In this document: positions 21,944 through 29,195 of the stretch, in pieces
Numbering within the stretch: position 1 is the first letter of the stretch
Layout of the letters: each line of letters starts with the position of its first letter
Source of the DNA: Palsa-461 sp036844945
GTDB taxonomy: Bacteria > Actinomycetota > Acidimicrobiia > Acidimicrobiales > RAAP-2
NCBI GenBank assembly: GCA_036844945.1
Contig: DAIUEV010000030.1
Location: 1-30,128 of the forward strand
Reading direction: 5' to 3'
DNA length: 30,128 nt
Program-made: the position numbers and the translations under genes
The notes under the pieces: model-generated
Database searches by the model: none
The model's input: the letters and a program-made list of their open reading frames with translations, nothing else
Told to the model about the DNA's origin: nothing

Positions 21944-23176
21944 ATGAGCGACGCATCCGGAAAGTCCCCGACCGCGCTCCGGGCCGAGGTGCGGGCGTGG
22001 CTGGACGAGCACCGCGACCCGAGCCTCGACGCGCGGACCTGGCGGGCCCTCGTGGTCGACGCCGGCTGGGCCTATCCGAGCTGGCCGGTGGGATGGTTCG
22101 GCCGCGGCGTCGACCGCGCGGCCTCCGCCGTCGTGGCCGAGGAGTTCCGCCGGGACCAGGCCGCCTTCGGCGCGCTCGACACGATCCCGTCACACGGCGC
22201 GATCGAGCTGCAGATCGGGGCGAACACCATCGTGGAGTTCGGCAACGACGCGCTGAAGGACGAGATGCTCCGGCCGATCCTCATGGGGGACCTGCGGGCA
22301 TGCCTCCTCTACAGCGAGCCCGGGGCCGGCTCGGACCTGGCCTCGCTACAGACCCGCGCCGAGCGTGACGGCGACGAGTGGGTGGTGAGCGGACAGAAGG
22401 TCTGGACGACCGCCGCCCATCTGGCCGACTTCGGGCTCCTCATCGCCCGGACCGACTGGGACCAGCCCAAGCACCAGGGGATCAGCTACTTCATCCTGCC
22501 GATGCGCCAGCCGGGGGTGGAGGTGCGCCCACTCCGCCAGATGACCGGCGACGCGCAGTTCAACGAGGTCTTCCTCACCGAGGCGCGGATGCCCGTGCAC
22601 CACCTGGTCGGCGAGCTGAACGACGGCTGGCGGGTGCTGCGCCGGGCGCTGCAGCACGAGCGGATGGTGATGGGCTCGACGGGGGCCGGCCGCGACCGCC
22701 GGCGTCTGCCGGTCGGCGGATCCCTCGACCTGATCGACCTCGCCCGCGCGGTCGGGCGGAGCTCCGACCCGCTCGTGCGACAGGCTCTCGCCGAGCTCTA
22801 CACCCTGCGCGCGGTCATCGGTTGGAACGCCCAGCGAGCCGCGGCGGCCTCGGCGCGCGGCTCGTTCTCACCGGCCGCGTCGCTCGGCAAGCTGGCGATG
22901 TCGCGCGTCCTGCACGGCTCGGCCGGTGTCGCCGACGCCTTGCTCGGCCCCAATGGCACCCTCTACGGGCCGACCGTGCCCGATGCCCACTCGGCGAACG
23001 TCAGCCTGATGATGGCCTTCATGAACTCGATCGGTGGGGGCTCGGACCAGATCCAGCGCAACATCATCGCCGAGCGGCTGCTCGGCCTCCCGAAGGACCC
23101 CGCCGTCGACCGCGACGTCCCCTTCCGAGACGTGCAGAAGGCGGTGGCCGTGCGGGCTCCCCGCTCCGAGGGCTGA
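21944..23176 (+). CDS. Acyl-CoA dehydrogenase (FadE-like), second copy
   Basis: FAD-dependent acyl-CoA dehydrogenase of 410 residues. Motifs: WPVGWFGRGVD (47-57), YSEPGAGSDLASLQ (123-136), SGQKVWTTAAH (149-159), RQMTGDAQFNEVFLTEAR (198-215) and the C-terminal GGGSDQIQRNIIAERLLGLP. As in the dehydrogenase at 5968-7281, the MCAD-type catalytic Glu is Gly, and Glu239 in QHER occupies the isovaleryl-CoA dehydrogenase base position. Both proteins also share a DRDVPFRD-like tail, so they are probably paralogues. ATG 21944 has a good AGGAG. It is monocistronic or read into rpsT, 108 bp downstream. The substrate is unknown. Confidence 0.93.
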   Translation: MSDASGKSPTALRAEVRAWLDEHRDPSLDARTWRALVVDAGWAYPSWPVGWFGRGVDRAASAVVAEEFRRDQAAFGALDTIPSHGAIELQIGANTIVEFGNDALKDEMLRPILMGDLRACLLYSEPGAGSDLASLQTRAERDGDEWVVSGQKVWTTAAHLADFGLLIARTDWDQPKHQGISYFILPMRQPGVEVRPLRQMTGDAQFNEVFLTEARMPVHHLVGELNDGWRVLRRALQHERMVMGSTGAGRDRRRLPVGGSLDLIDLARAVGRSSDPLVRQALAELYTLRAVIGWNAQRAAAASARGSFSPAASLGKLAMSRVLHGSAGVADALLGPNGTLYGPTVPDAHSANVSLMMAFMNSIGGGSDQIQRNIIAERLLGLPKDPAVDRDVPFRDVQKAVAVRAPRSEG

Positions 23177-23211
23177 CCGGCCCGGCCGCCGGGCGACGCT
23201 CCGAACCCTGG

Positions 23212-23217
23212 TACCCT
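23212..23217 (+). promoter_or_regulatory. Candidate -10 element for rpsT
   Basis: TACCCT in the 108-bp gap before rpsT. No -35 consensus was recognised. The leader would be about 60 nt and contains a C/A-rich repeat, CACCCA then two copies of CCACCCA (23245-23264). Confidence 0.4.
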
Positions 23218-23284
23218 GCTTGTTCGCCCCGCGTGCGCGCCGGGCACCCACCACCCACCACCCATCGGACCGGGGACCCTTCAC

Positions 23285-23551
23285 GTGGCCAACATCAAGA
23301 GCCAGATCAAGCGGAACCGCCAGAACGAGAAGCGCCGCCTGCGCAACAAGGCGGTCCGCTCCGAGATGCGCACGCGCACCAAGTCCGCGGTCGAGGCCGT
23401 GGGGGCCGAGGACCAGGACGAGGCGCTGCGTCTGGCCATGAGGCGGATCGACAAGGCCGCCAGCCACGGCGTGATCCACAAGAACCAGGCCGCCAACCGC
23501 AAATCGCGGCTCATGCGGCGGATCGCCGCGCTCTCCGAGGACGCCGGCTGA
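23285..23551 (+). CDS. rpsT: 30S ribosomal protein S20
   Basis: Primary 16S rRNA-binding protein of the small subunit. The 88-residue basic, helical sequence starts ANIKSQIKRNRQNEKRRLRN and ends with the conserved VIHKNQAANRKSRLMRRI block, both diagnostic of S20. It uses a GTG start at 23285. It is convergent with holA, as in many bacteria where holA, rpsT and lepA are neighbours; here a VOC gene and a dehydrogenase separate it from lepA. Confidence 0.98.
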   Translation: MANIKSQIKRNRQNEKRRLRNKAVRSEMRTRTKSAVEAVGAEDQDEALRLAMRRIDKAASHGVIHKNQAANRKSRLMRRIAALSEDAG

Positions 23552-23564
23552 CCGGCCGGCGTCC
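23539..23564. terminator. Hairpin at the rpsT/holA convergent junction
   Basis: GGACGCCGG (23539-23547), an 8-nt loop, then CCGGCGTCC (23556-23564): a perfect 9-bp stem that includes the rpsT stop in its loop and lies 10 bp from the holA stop. There is no T-tract. Confidence 0.5.
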
Positions 23565-23573
23565 CGGGCCCCC

Positions 23574-24584
23574 TCAGCGCCTCGCCACCGGCCGCGCCCG
23601 CAGCTGCCGGCTGAGCCGGGCCACCAGCACCTCGAGCACCAGCTCCGGCGGCAGCGCCGTCCTTCCCTTCACGTCGAGGTCCGCGTCGGCCAGGAGCTGC
23701 ACCGCCTGGGCGACCCGCTCGGTGCCGAGGCGGCGCCCCTGCTTCATGGCCTTGTCGGCCACGAATGGGCTCCGCACCCCGAGGAGGCGCGCCGCCTCGT
23801 CGCGATCCACCTCGTCGAGGCCGTCGAGGCGCAGCATGTTGGCGTAGTGCCGGTGCAGGATCCCGAGCACCTCGGTCGGCTGCCGGCCACCGGCCTCGAG
23901 CATGCGCCGGAGCGCCAACAGCGCCCCGGGGATGGAGCCGGAGTCGATGGCGTCGGTGAGCTCCCATGGCGGCACCGAGCCGGCGCTGCCGAGGAACGGC
24001 TCGAGCTCCGCCACCGAGATCGACGCGCCCTCCCCGTAGGCGGAGACGAGGGAGTCGACGATGCCGGCCAGCCGCCCGAGATCGTCCCCGAGATGGGCCT
24101 GCACCCGGGCCCGGGACGCGGCGTCGAAGCGGAGCGGCCCCTCGCGGAGCTGCTCGGCCACCCACGCGGTCCGGTCCCGTCCCGTCCCCGCGCTCGCCTC
24201 GACGACCCCACCCTCGACCGAGACCGCCTTCACGAGCCCCTGGGGGACGGTGCCCCCGCCCCCGACAAGCACGAGGAAGGTGGACGGGAGCGGATCTTCG
24301 ACCACGGCCGACAGCGCCGCCGCGTCGGTGGCGGCGATCCGGCCGGCCTCGCGCACCACCACGACCCGGCGGTCACCGAGGAACGGGGGGGTGAGGCAGG
24401 CGTCGATCACCGCCTTCACATCCAGGTCCTCCCCCGACGCTCCGTGCTCCTCCACGACGAAACTCGCCTCGTGGCCGGAGGCGAGCCGGTCGATCAGCGT
24501 CCTCGCCTCCTGAGCGACGAGGGCCGGGTCGTCGCCCCGGACGAGATAGCTCTGCGGTTCACCGGCCCCCCGGCGCGGGGGCAT
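23574..24584 (-). CDS. holA: DNA polymerase III subunit delta (HolA)
   Basis: Clamp-loader delta subunit, which opens the beta sliding clamp. The 336 residues fit the family: an N-terminal YLVRGDDPALVAQEA strand-helix, CLTPPFLGDRRVVVVREAG (the usual F-x(1,3)-R-vvvv segment), a middle helical lid and a C-terminal domain with LGILHRHYANML and DLDVKGRTALPPELVLEVLV. The ATG at 24584 shares its A with the folP stop (TGATG), giving tight coupling. It is the last gene of the trx-folP-holA run and convergent with rpsT. Confidence 0.93.
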   Translation of the reverse strand: MPPRRGAGEPQSYLVRGDDPALVAQEARTLIDRLASGHEASFVVEEHGASGEDLDVKAVIDACLTPPFLGDRRVVVVREAGRIAATDAAALSAVVEDPLPSTFLVLVGGGGTVPQGLVKAVSVEGGVVEASAGTGRDRTAWVAEQLREGPLRFDAASRARVQAHLGDDLGRLAGIVDSLVSAYGEGASISVAELEPFLGSAGSVPPWELTDAIDSGSIPGALLALRRMLEAGGRQPTEVLGILHRHYANMLRLDGLDEVDRDEAARLLGVRSPFVADKAMKQGRRLGTERVAQAVQLLADADLDVKGRTALPPELVLEVLVARLSRQLRARPVARR

Positions 24585-25417
24585 CAGTCCGCCCCGAGGA
24601 TGGCGGCGAGCACGTCGCGGACCCGGACGGAGCCGGCCACGTCGTGGACCCGGACGATCCGGCAGCCCCGGGCGATCCCGAGGGCGGTGGCCGCATGCGA
24701 TGCCTCCCGCCGCTCGTTGATCTCGAGGTCGAGGATCCGCCCGAGAAAGGTCTTGTTGGACGCGGAGAGCAGGAGCGGATAGCCGAGGGCGGCCAGCCTC
24801 GCCGAGCTGCGCAGCAGGGTCAGTGACTGCTCGGCCGTCTTGCCGAGGTCCAGCCCGGCGTCGAGCACGATCCGCTCCGGGGCGATGCCGGCCGCCTCGG
24901 CCCGGGCGGCGCGCTCGGCCAGGAACGCACAGACGTCGGCGACCACGTCGGTGTACACGGGCTCGGGATCGGCCACCCGGGGCGCGAGCCGGATGTGGGT
25001 GGCGACCACGCTCGCACCGGCTGCCGCGGCGACCTCGAGGTAGTCCGGGTCGCCGAAGCCGCTGATGTCGTTCCCGAGCACCGCCCCGGCCGCGTAGGAC
25101 TCCTTCGCCACCGAGGCGCGCCACGTGTCGACCGACACCGGGACGTCGAAGCGGTCGGCCAGGATCGCGATCGCGCCGACCACCCGGTCGAGCTCCTCGG
25201 CCTCGGTCACCTCGGGGCCCGGGCCGGCCTTGACGCCGCCGACATCGAGGATGTCGGCACCCTCGCCGACCAACTGTTCGGCCCGCGCGCACAAGACGTC
25301 GAGCTCCCAGGTGAGCCCCTTGTCGTAGAAGGAGTCGGGCGTGCGGTTGAGGATCCCCATGACAAGCGCCCGGTGCGTGACGTCATAGGTCCGGTCGCCC
25401 AGCCGGAGCACGGCCAT
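24584..25417 (-). CDS. folP2: Dihydropteroate synthase homologue, FolP2 type
   Basis: Member of the DHPS TIM-barrel family. In the 277 residues, the first signature reads MGILNRTPDSFYDKG (20-34) where true DHPS has NVTPDSFSDGG. The second reads DVGGVKAGPG (58-67) where true DHPS has GGESTRPG. SVDTWR (95-100) and GNDISG (115-120) are retained, as is a SNKTFLG segment. The NRTPDSFYD and GGVKAGPG variants are those of mycobacterial FolP2, a paralogue reported to lack DHPS activity. The real substrate is unknown, and a folate role should not be assumed. It is coupled by TGATG overlaps both to the thioredoxin gene before it and to holA after it. Confidence 0.88.
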   Translation of the reverse strand: MAVLRLGDRTYDVTHRALVMGILNRTPDSFYDKGLTWELDVLCARAEQLVGEGADILDVGGVKAGPGPEVTEAEELDRVVGAIAILADRFDVPVSVDTWRASVAKESYAAGAVLGNDISGFGDPDYLEVAAAAGASVVATHIRLAPRVADPEPVYTDVVADVCAFLAERAARAEAAGIAPERIVLDAGLDLGKTAEQSLTLLRSSARLAALGYPLLLSASNKTFLGRILDLEINERREASHAATALGIARGCRIVRVHDVAGSVRVRDVLAAILGAD

Positions 25418-26121
25418 CAGAACAGTCGGGCCGACAGTGCCTTGCGGTAGTGGGCGGTCCTCGGGTCCCCGGGTCCGAGGGTCTCCAGGAGGTCGAGGTA
25501 CTCCTGACGCGCGTCGTCGTCGTCGCGGACCCGGTCGAGCAGCGACTCGAGCAACCCGGTCGCGTCATCGGTCACGTCGACGGCACGCTCCGACAACCGG
25601 GCCCGGGCGGCCAGCGTGCGCACCTCGGCGGTCTCGGGGATCCGGGCGAGCAGTGAGAGCGCCTCCTCGGTGTCGCCACGGTCGATCAGGACCGCCGCCA
25701 GTGCCACCACGGCGGCGCGGTGATCGGGCTCGAGGTCGAGCGCCTGTCGCAGCGACGATTCGTCACCCTTGGCGACGAGGAGGTCGGTCTCGCTCGGGGC
25801 GGGCGTCAGCCGGGCGACGAACTGGGCGACCTGGGCCTCGGGGAGCGCACCGATGAACCCGTCGACCACCTTGGTGTCTCGGAGCGCGTACACCGCCGGG
25901 ATCGACTGGACCTGGAAGCTGGCCGCCACCTGCGGGTTCTCGTCGATGTTCACCTTGACCAGCTCGACCGCCCCGCCGGTCGCCTCGACCACCCGCTCGA
26001 TGATGGGACCGAGCGTCCGGCACGGGCCGCACCAGGGCGCCCACAGGTCGACGACGACCGGGACCTCCTTCGAGCGCTCGAGGACGGCGGCCTCGAAGGT
26101 CGCATCGGTGACATCGGTCAT
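25417..26121 (-). CDS. Thioredoxin-TPR protein (CnoX/YbbN-like)
   Basis: A 234-residue cytoplasmic protein with a thioredoxin domain (1-110) and a C-terminal TPR-like helical region (115-234). The redox motif WCGPC is intact (C31, C34), as is the cis-Pro in SIPAVYAL. The C-terminal part (ALDLEPDHRAAVVALAAVLI, EALSLLARIPE) matches CnoX/YbbN, chaperedoxins that protect proteins from oxidative or bleach damage and hand them to GroEL or DnaK. ATG 26121 lies 8 nt after a TAGGGT hexamer. It is the first gene of an operon with folP2 and holA, divergent from an APH-like kinase. Confidence 0.9.
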   Translation of the reverse strand: MTDVTDATFEAAVLERSKEVPVVVDLWAPWCGPCRTLGPIIERVVEATGGAVELVKVNIDENPQVAASFQVQSIPAVYALRDTKVVDGFIGALPEAQVAQFVARLTPAPSETDLLVAKGDESSLRQALDLEPDHRAAVVALAAVLIDRGDTEEALSLLARIPETAEVRTLAARARLSERAVDVTDDATGLLESLLDRVRDDDDARQEYLDLLETLGPGDPRTAHYRKALSARLF

Positions 26122-26170
26122 GACCAGGGACCCTACCTGGTCCTCCCCCGGGATCGTCCCTGTGACCAGG
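26122..26170. promoter_or_regulatory. Divergent regulatory region with repeated GACCAGG motifs
   Basis: GACCAGG (26122-26128) and CCTGGTC (26136-26142) form a 7-bp inverted repeat with a 7-nt spacer, and GACCAGG recurs at 26164-26170. GGGAC/GTCCC (26127-26131 and 26156-26160) are interleaved. The trx -10 candidate TAGGGT (26135-26130, minus strand) lies in the first repeat's spacer, 8 nt before ATG 26121, so a bound protein would block it. Confidence 0.4.
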
Positions 26171-26191
26171 ATCGGCGCGGGGGTGACCCAC

Positions 26192-26197
26192 TATCGT
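26192..26197 (+). promoter_or_regulatory. Candidate -10 element for the APH-like gene
   Basis: TATCGT followed by 8 nt and GTG 26206, predicting a leaderless or nearly leaderless transcript. Confidence 0.4.
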
Positions 26198-26205
26198 CTC
26201 GGACG

Positions 26206-27240
26206 GTGGCGGTGCGGGGGATCGACGAGGAACGCGTATCCAAGTGGTTCGTCGACCACGTCCCCGACGTGGAGCTGCCGCTCGACTTCCACCTGATCGC
26301 CGGGGGGCGGTCGAACTTGACCTTCAAGGTGCAGGACGCGGCCGGACACCGGTGGGCGCTGCGGCGGCCGCCGGTCAGCCACGTGCTCCCGACCGCGCAC
26401 GACATGAGCCGCGAGCACCGGATCATCAGCGCGCTCGGGCCGGCCGGCATCCCGGTCGCCACGGCGATCGGCCTGTGCACCGACGAGTCGGTCAACCAGG
26501 CGCCCTTCTACGTCATGGAGTTCGTCGACGGACACATCCTCCGGAGCGCCGAGCAGGTGATGTCGGCCTACGACGAGGAGACCCGACCGAAGATCGGCGC
26601 GGCCCTCGCGGACACGCTGGCCTCGCTGCACGCCATCGACCCCGACGACGTGGGTCTCGGCGACCTGGCCCGCCACGAGGGTTACATCGAACGCCAGATC
26701 CGCCGCTGGAGCGAGCAGTTCCGCAACGGGATCGTGAACGGCGATGACTACGACGGCCTGGTCGAGAAGGTCGGGGCCGAGCTGGCGGCCCGCATCCCCG
26801 AGCAGAAGGGCGTGGGGGTCGTCCACGGCGACTACCGCCTGGACAACACGGTGTTCAACGACGCCGCCGGGGTGCGTGCGATCCTCGACTGGGAGCTGTG
26901 CACCCTCGGCGACCCGATGGCCGACCTCGGCTTGCTGATGGTCTATTGGAACGACCGGACCGAGGAGGGCGTCGGCATCGGCGTCTCGGCGACCACCGCA
27001 CCGGGGATGTGGACCCGCAAGGACATCGTCGAGCGCTACGCCGCGGCCTCCGGTCGCGACGTCTCGGCACTCCCCTTCTACACGGCCTTCGGCTACTGGA
27101 AGCTGGGCTGCATCATGCAGGGCGTCTACGCCCGGTACCTGGGCGGGGCGGGCGGCGGGGACTCGGGCGCGTTCGACGGCTACCCCCAGAGCGTGCGCCG
27201 CCTGGCCACCACCGCCGCCGAACACCTGGCCGCGTGGTGA
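26206..27240 (+). CDS. APH/ACAD10-like phosphotransferase family protein
   Basis: Aminoglycoside-phosphotransferase-fold kinase of the kind often found with fatty-acid genes (ACAD10/11 N-terminal domain). The 344 residues contain a nucleotide-binding N-lobe (GGRSNLTFKV 33-42, with WALRRPP at 50-56), the hinge-like FYVMEFVDG (101-109), the catalytic loop HGDYRLDN (207-214) and the metal-binding LDWELCTLGDPMADL (227-241). GTG 26206 follows TATCGT by 8 nt; a GTG two codons on is also possible. PAC2 and LLM genes follow on the same strand. The likely substrate is a small hydroxyl compound or hydroxyacyl-CoA; nothing indicates antibiotic resistance. Confidence 0.88.
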   Translation: MAVRGIDEERVSKWFVDHVPDVELPLDFHLIAGGRSNLTFKVQDAAGHRWALRRPPVSHVLPTAHDMSREHRIISALGPAGIPVATAIGLCTDESVNQAPFYVMEFVDGHILRSAEQVMSAYDEETRPKIGAALADTLASLHAIDPDDVGLGDLARHEGYIERQIRRWSEQFRNGIVNGDDYDGLVEKVGAELAARIPEQKGVGVVHGDYRLDNTVFNDAAGVRAILDWELCTLGDPMADLGLLMVYWNDRTEEGVGIGVSATTAPGMWTRKDIVERYAAASGRDVSALPFYTAFGYWKLGCIMQGVYARYLGGAGGGDSGAFDGYPQSVRRLATTAAEHLAAW

Positions 27241-27256
27241 GCGGTCGCCGGGACCG

Positions 27257-28144
27257 ATGAGCCCGGAAGACCGCCCCCTGTACCGCCTGCACACCGAACG
27301 CGGATTCGACCGCCCGGTGCTGGTGATCGGGCTGGAGGGCTGGGTGGACGCCGGGCTCGGCGCGGCCACCGCCGTGGCGGCGATGGTCGCGGCGGCCGAC
27401 GACGGCGACGTGGTCGCGACCTTCGACGGCGACCATTTCTTGGACCAACGGGCCCGGCGCCCGGTCGTCCGGCTGGTCGACGGCGTCACGACCGAGATGA
27501 CCTGGCCCCAGACCCAGCTGCGGGCCGGCCGGGACCGGGCCGGTCACGACGTGCTGTACCTCGTCGGGCCGGAGCCCGACGTCCACTGGCGGGGGTTCAT
27601 CGACGCCACGGTCGAGCTGGCCCGGCGGTTCGGCGTCCGAATGGTGGTGGGACTGGGCGCGTTCCCCGCCCCGGCCCCCCACACCCGGCCCGTGCGTCTG
27701 GTCGCCACCGCCCCTCCGACCTCCTCCGAGCTGATCGACCGGGTCGGCCGGACTCGCGGCGAGCTCGAGGTCCCGGCCGGCGTCACCTCGGCGCTCGAGA
27801 TCGGGTTCGGTGAGGCCGGGATCGACGTCGTCACGCTGTGGGCCCGGGTGCCGCACTACGTGGCGGCGATGGCGTTTCCGGAAGCGAGTGCTGCCCTCGT
27901 CGATGGGCTGGCCAACATCGCCGGTCTTACCTTCGACTCCTCCGAGCTCCGCCGGGCCGCCGACGCCTCGCGACGGCAGGTCGACGATGTCATCGCGTCC
28001 AACCGCGAGCACGCCGAGATGGTCAGGAAGCTGGAGAGGGCGGTCGACGCCTCCGAGGGCAACCCGCTCGGGATCGAGACCCTCCCTTCGGGGGACGAGC
28101 TCGCGGCCGAGCTCGAGAAGTTCCTCCGCGGCGAGGACCACTGA
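27257..28144 (+). CDS. PAC2 family protein
   Basis: A 295-residue protein of the PAC2 (proteasome assembly chaperone 2-like) family, widespread in actinobacteria and with no settled function there. Matches include VLVIGLEGWVDAGLGAATAV (21-40), FDGDHFLDQRARRPVVRL, YLVGPEPDVHWRGF and MVVGLGAFPAPAPHTRPV. The C-terminal ~60 residues are charged and helical (SSELRRAADASRRQVDDVIA, EMVRKLERAVDASEG) and may form a coiled coil. ATG 27257 lies 16 nt after the kinase stop, so co-transcription is likely. No proteasome genes are in the window. Confidence 0.88.
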   Translation: MSPEDRPLYRLHTERGFDRPVLVIGLEGWVDAGLGAATAVAAMVAAADDGDVVATFDGDHFLDQRARRPVVRLVDGVTTEMTWPQTQLRAGRDRAGHDVLYLVGPEPDVHWRGFIDATVELARRFGVRMVVGLGAFPAPAPHTRPVRLVATAPPTSSELIDRVGRTRGELEVPAGVTSALEIGFGEAGIDVVTLWARVPHYVAAMAFPEASAALVDGLANIAGLTFDSSELRRAADASRRQVDDVIASNREHAEMVRKLERAVDASEGNPLGIETLPSGDELAAELEKFLRGEDH

Positions 28145-28187
28145 GCACACGGATCGAGCCGGTCGAGAGCGGCAGAGGGAGGCACCG

Positions 28188-29195
28188 ATGAAGATCGACG
28201 GTGGGATCGGGTACACGAGCTCCGGCGTCGCCGACGCAGCACGGGAGGTCGAGCGGCTCGGCTACGACGGCGCATGGAGCGCCGAGACCAGCCACGACCC
28301 GTTCCTCCCGCTCGCCATCGCGGCGCAGGCGACCGAGCACCTCGAGCTCGGTACCTCGATCGCCGTGGCGTTCGCCCGGAACCCGATGAACCTGGCAATG
28401 GTGGCGAACGACCTCCAGGAGCTCTCCAAGGGCCGGTTCATCCTCGGGCTCGGATCCCAGATCAAGCCCCACATCACCAAGCGGTTCTCGATGCAGTGGT
28501 CGCATCCGGCCGCCCGCATGCGCGAGATGCTGCTCGCCATCCGGGCGATCTGGGAGGCCTGGTCGGGCGGGTCGAAGCTCGACTTCCGCGGCGACTTCTA
28601 CACCCACACGCTCATGACGCCGTTCTTCAACCCCGGACCCAACCGCTACGGCAACCCGAAGATCATCATCGCGGCCGTGGGCGAGCTCATGACCGAGGTG
28701 GCGGGCGAGGCCGCCGACGGCATGATCGTCCACGGGTTCACCACCTACTCGTACCTGCGCGAGGTGACCATCCCGGCCCTCGAGCGGGGCGCCGCCAAGG
28801 CGGGCAAGTCGCGCTCGGACCTCACGGTGGCCTATCCCGGCTTCGTCGTGACCGGCGAAGGCGAGCAGCTCGAGCTGGCGAAGACGGCCACCAAGCGCCA
28901 GATCGCCTTCTACGGGTCGACCCCCGCCTACCGTCCGGTCCTCGAGCACCACGGCTGGGGCGAGCTCGGCGACGAGCTCAACACCCTGTCGAAGCGCGGG
29001 GAGTGGGAGGAGATGGGCGAGCGGATCACCGACGAGATGCTCGACGCCTTCGCGATCGTGGCGCCCCTCCCCGAGGTGCCCGAGCGGGTCGGCGAGCGCT
29101 TCGGCGACCTGGTCGATCGGTTCAGCTTCTACGCCCCCTACCGGATGGAGGCCGAGAAGCTGGCCGACGTGCTCGCCGCCTTCAAGAAGATCTAA
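28188..29195 (+). CDS. LLM-class oxidoreductase, probably F420-dependent
   Basis: A 335-residue luciferase-like TIM-barrel enzyme. MKIDGGIGYTSSGVADAARE (1-20) and the following RLGYDGAWSAETSHDPFLPL match the actinobacterial F420-dependent group typified by MSMEG_2256. LELGTSIAVAFARNPMNLAM, LSKGRFILGLGSQIKPHITK and IIIAAVGELMTEVAGEAADG give the usual barrel strands and cofactor phosphate region. ATG 28188 has a strong GAGGGAGG site 5 nt upstream. The TAA stop overlaps the stop of the convergent metallopeptidase gene by 2 nt. F420 rather than FMN use is inferred from subgroup resemblance. The substrate is unknown. Confidence 0.9.
   Translation: MKIDGGIGYTSSGVADAAREVERLGYDGAWSAETSHDPFLPLAIAAQATEHLELGTSIAVAFARNPMNLAMVANDLQELSKGRFILGLGSQIKPHITKRFSMQWSHPAARMREMLLAIRAIWEAWSGGSKLDFRGDFYTHTLMTPFFNPGPNRYGNPKIIIAAVGELMTEVAGEAADGMIVHGFTTYSYLREVTIPALERGAAKAGKSRSDLTVAYPGFVVTGEGEQLELAKTATKRQIAFYGSTPAYRPVLEHHGWGELGDELNTLSKRGEWEEMGERITDEMLDAFAIVAPLPEVPERVGERFGDLVDRFSFYAPYRMEAEKLADVLAAFKKI

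Noticed and set aside
26206..27240. Aminoglycoside resistance kinase
   Set aside because: The fold family is shared, but the sequence fits the ACAD10/11-like metabolic branch and the context is metabolic.
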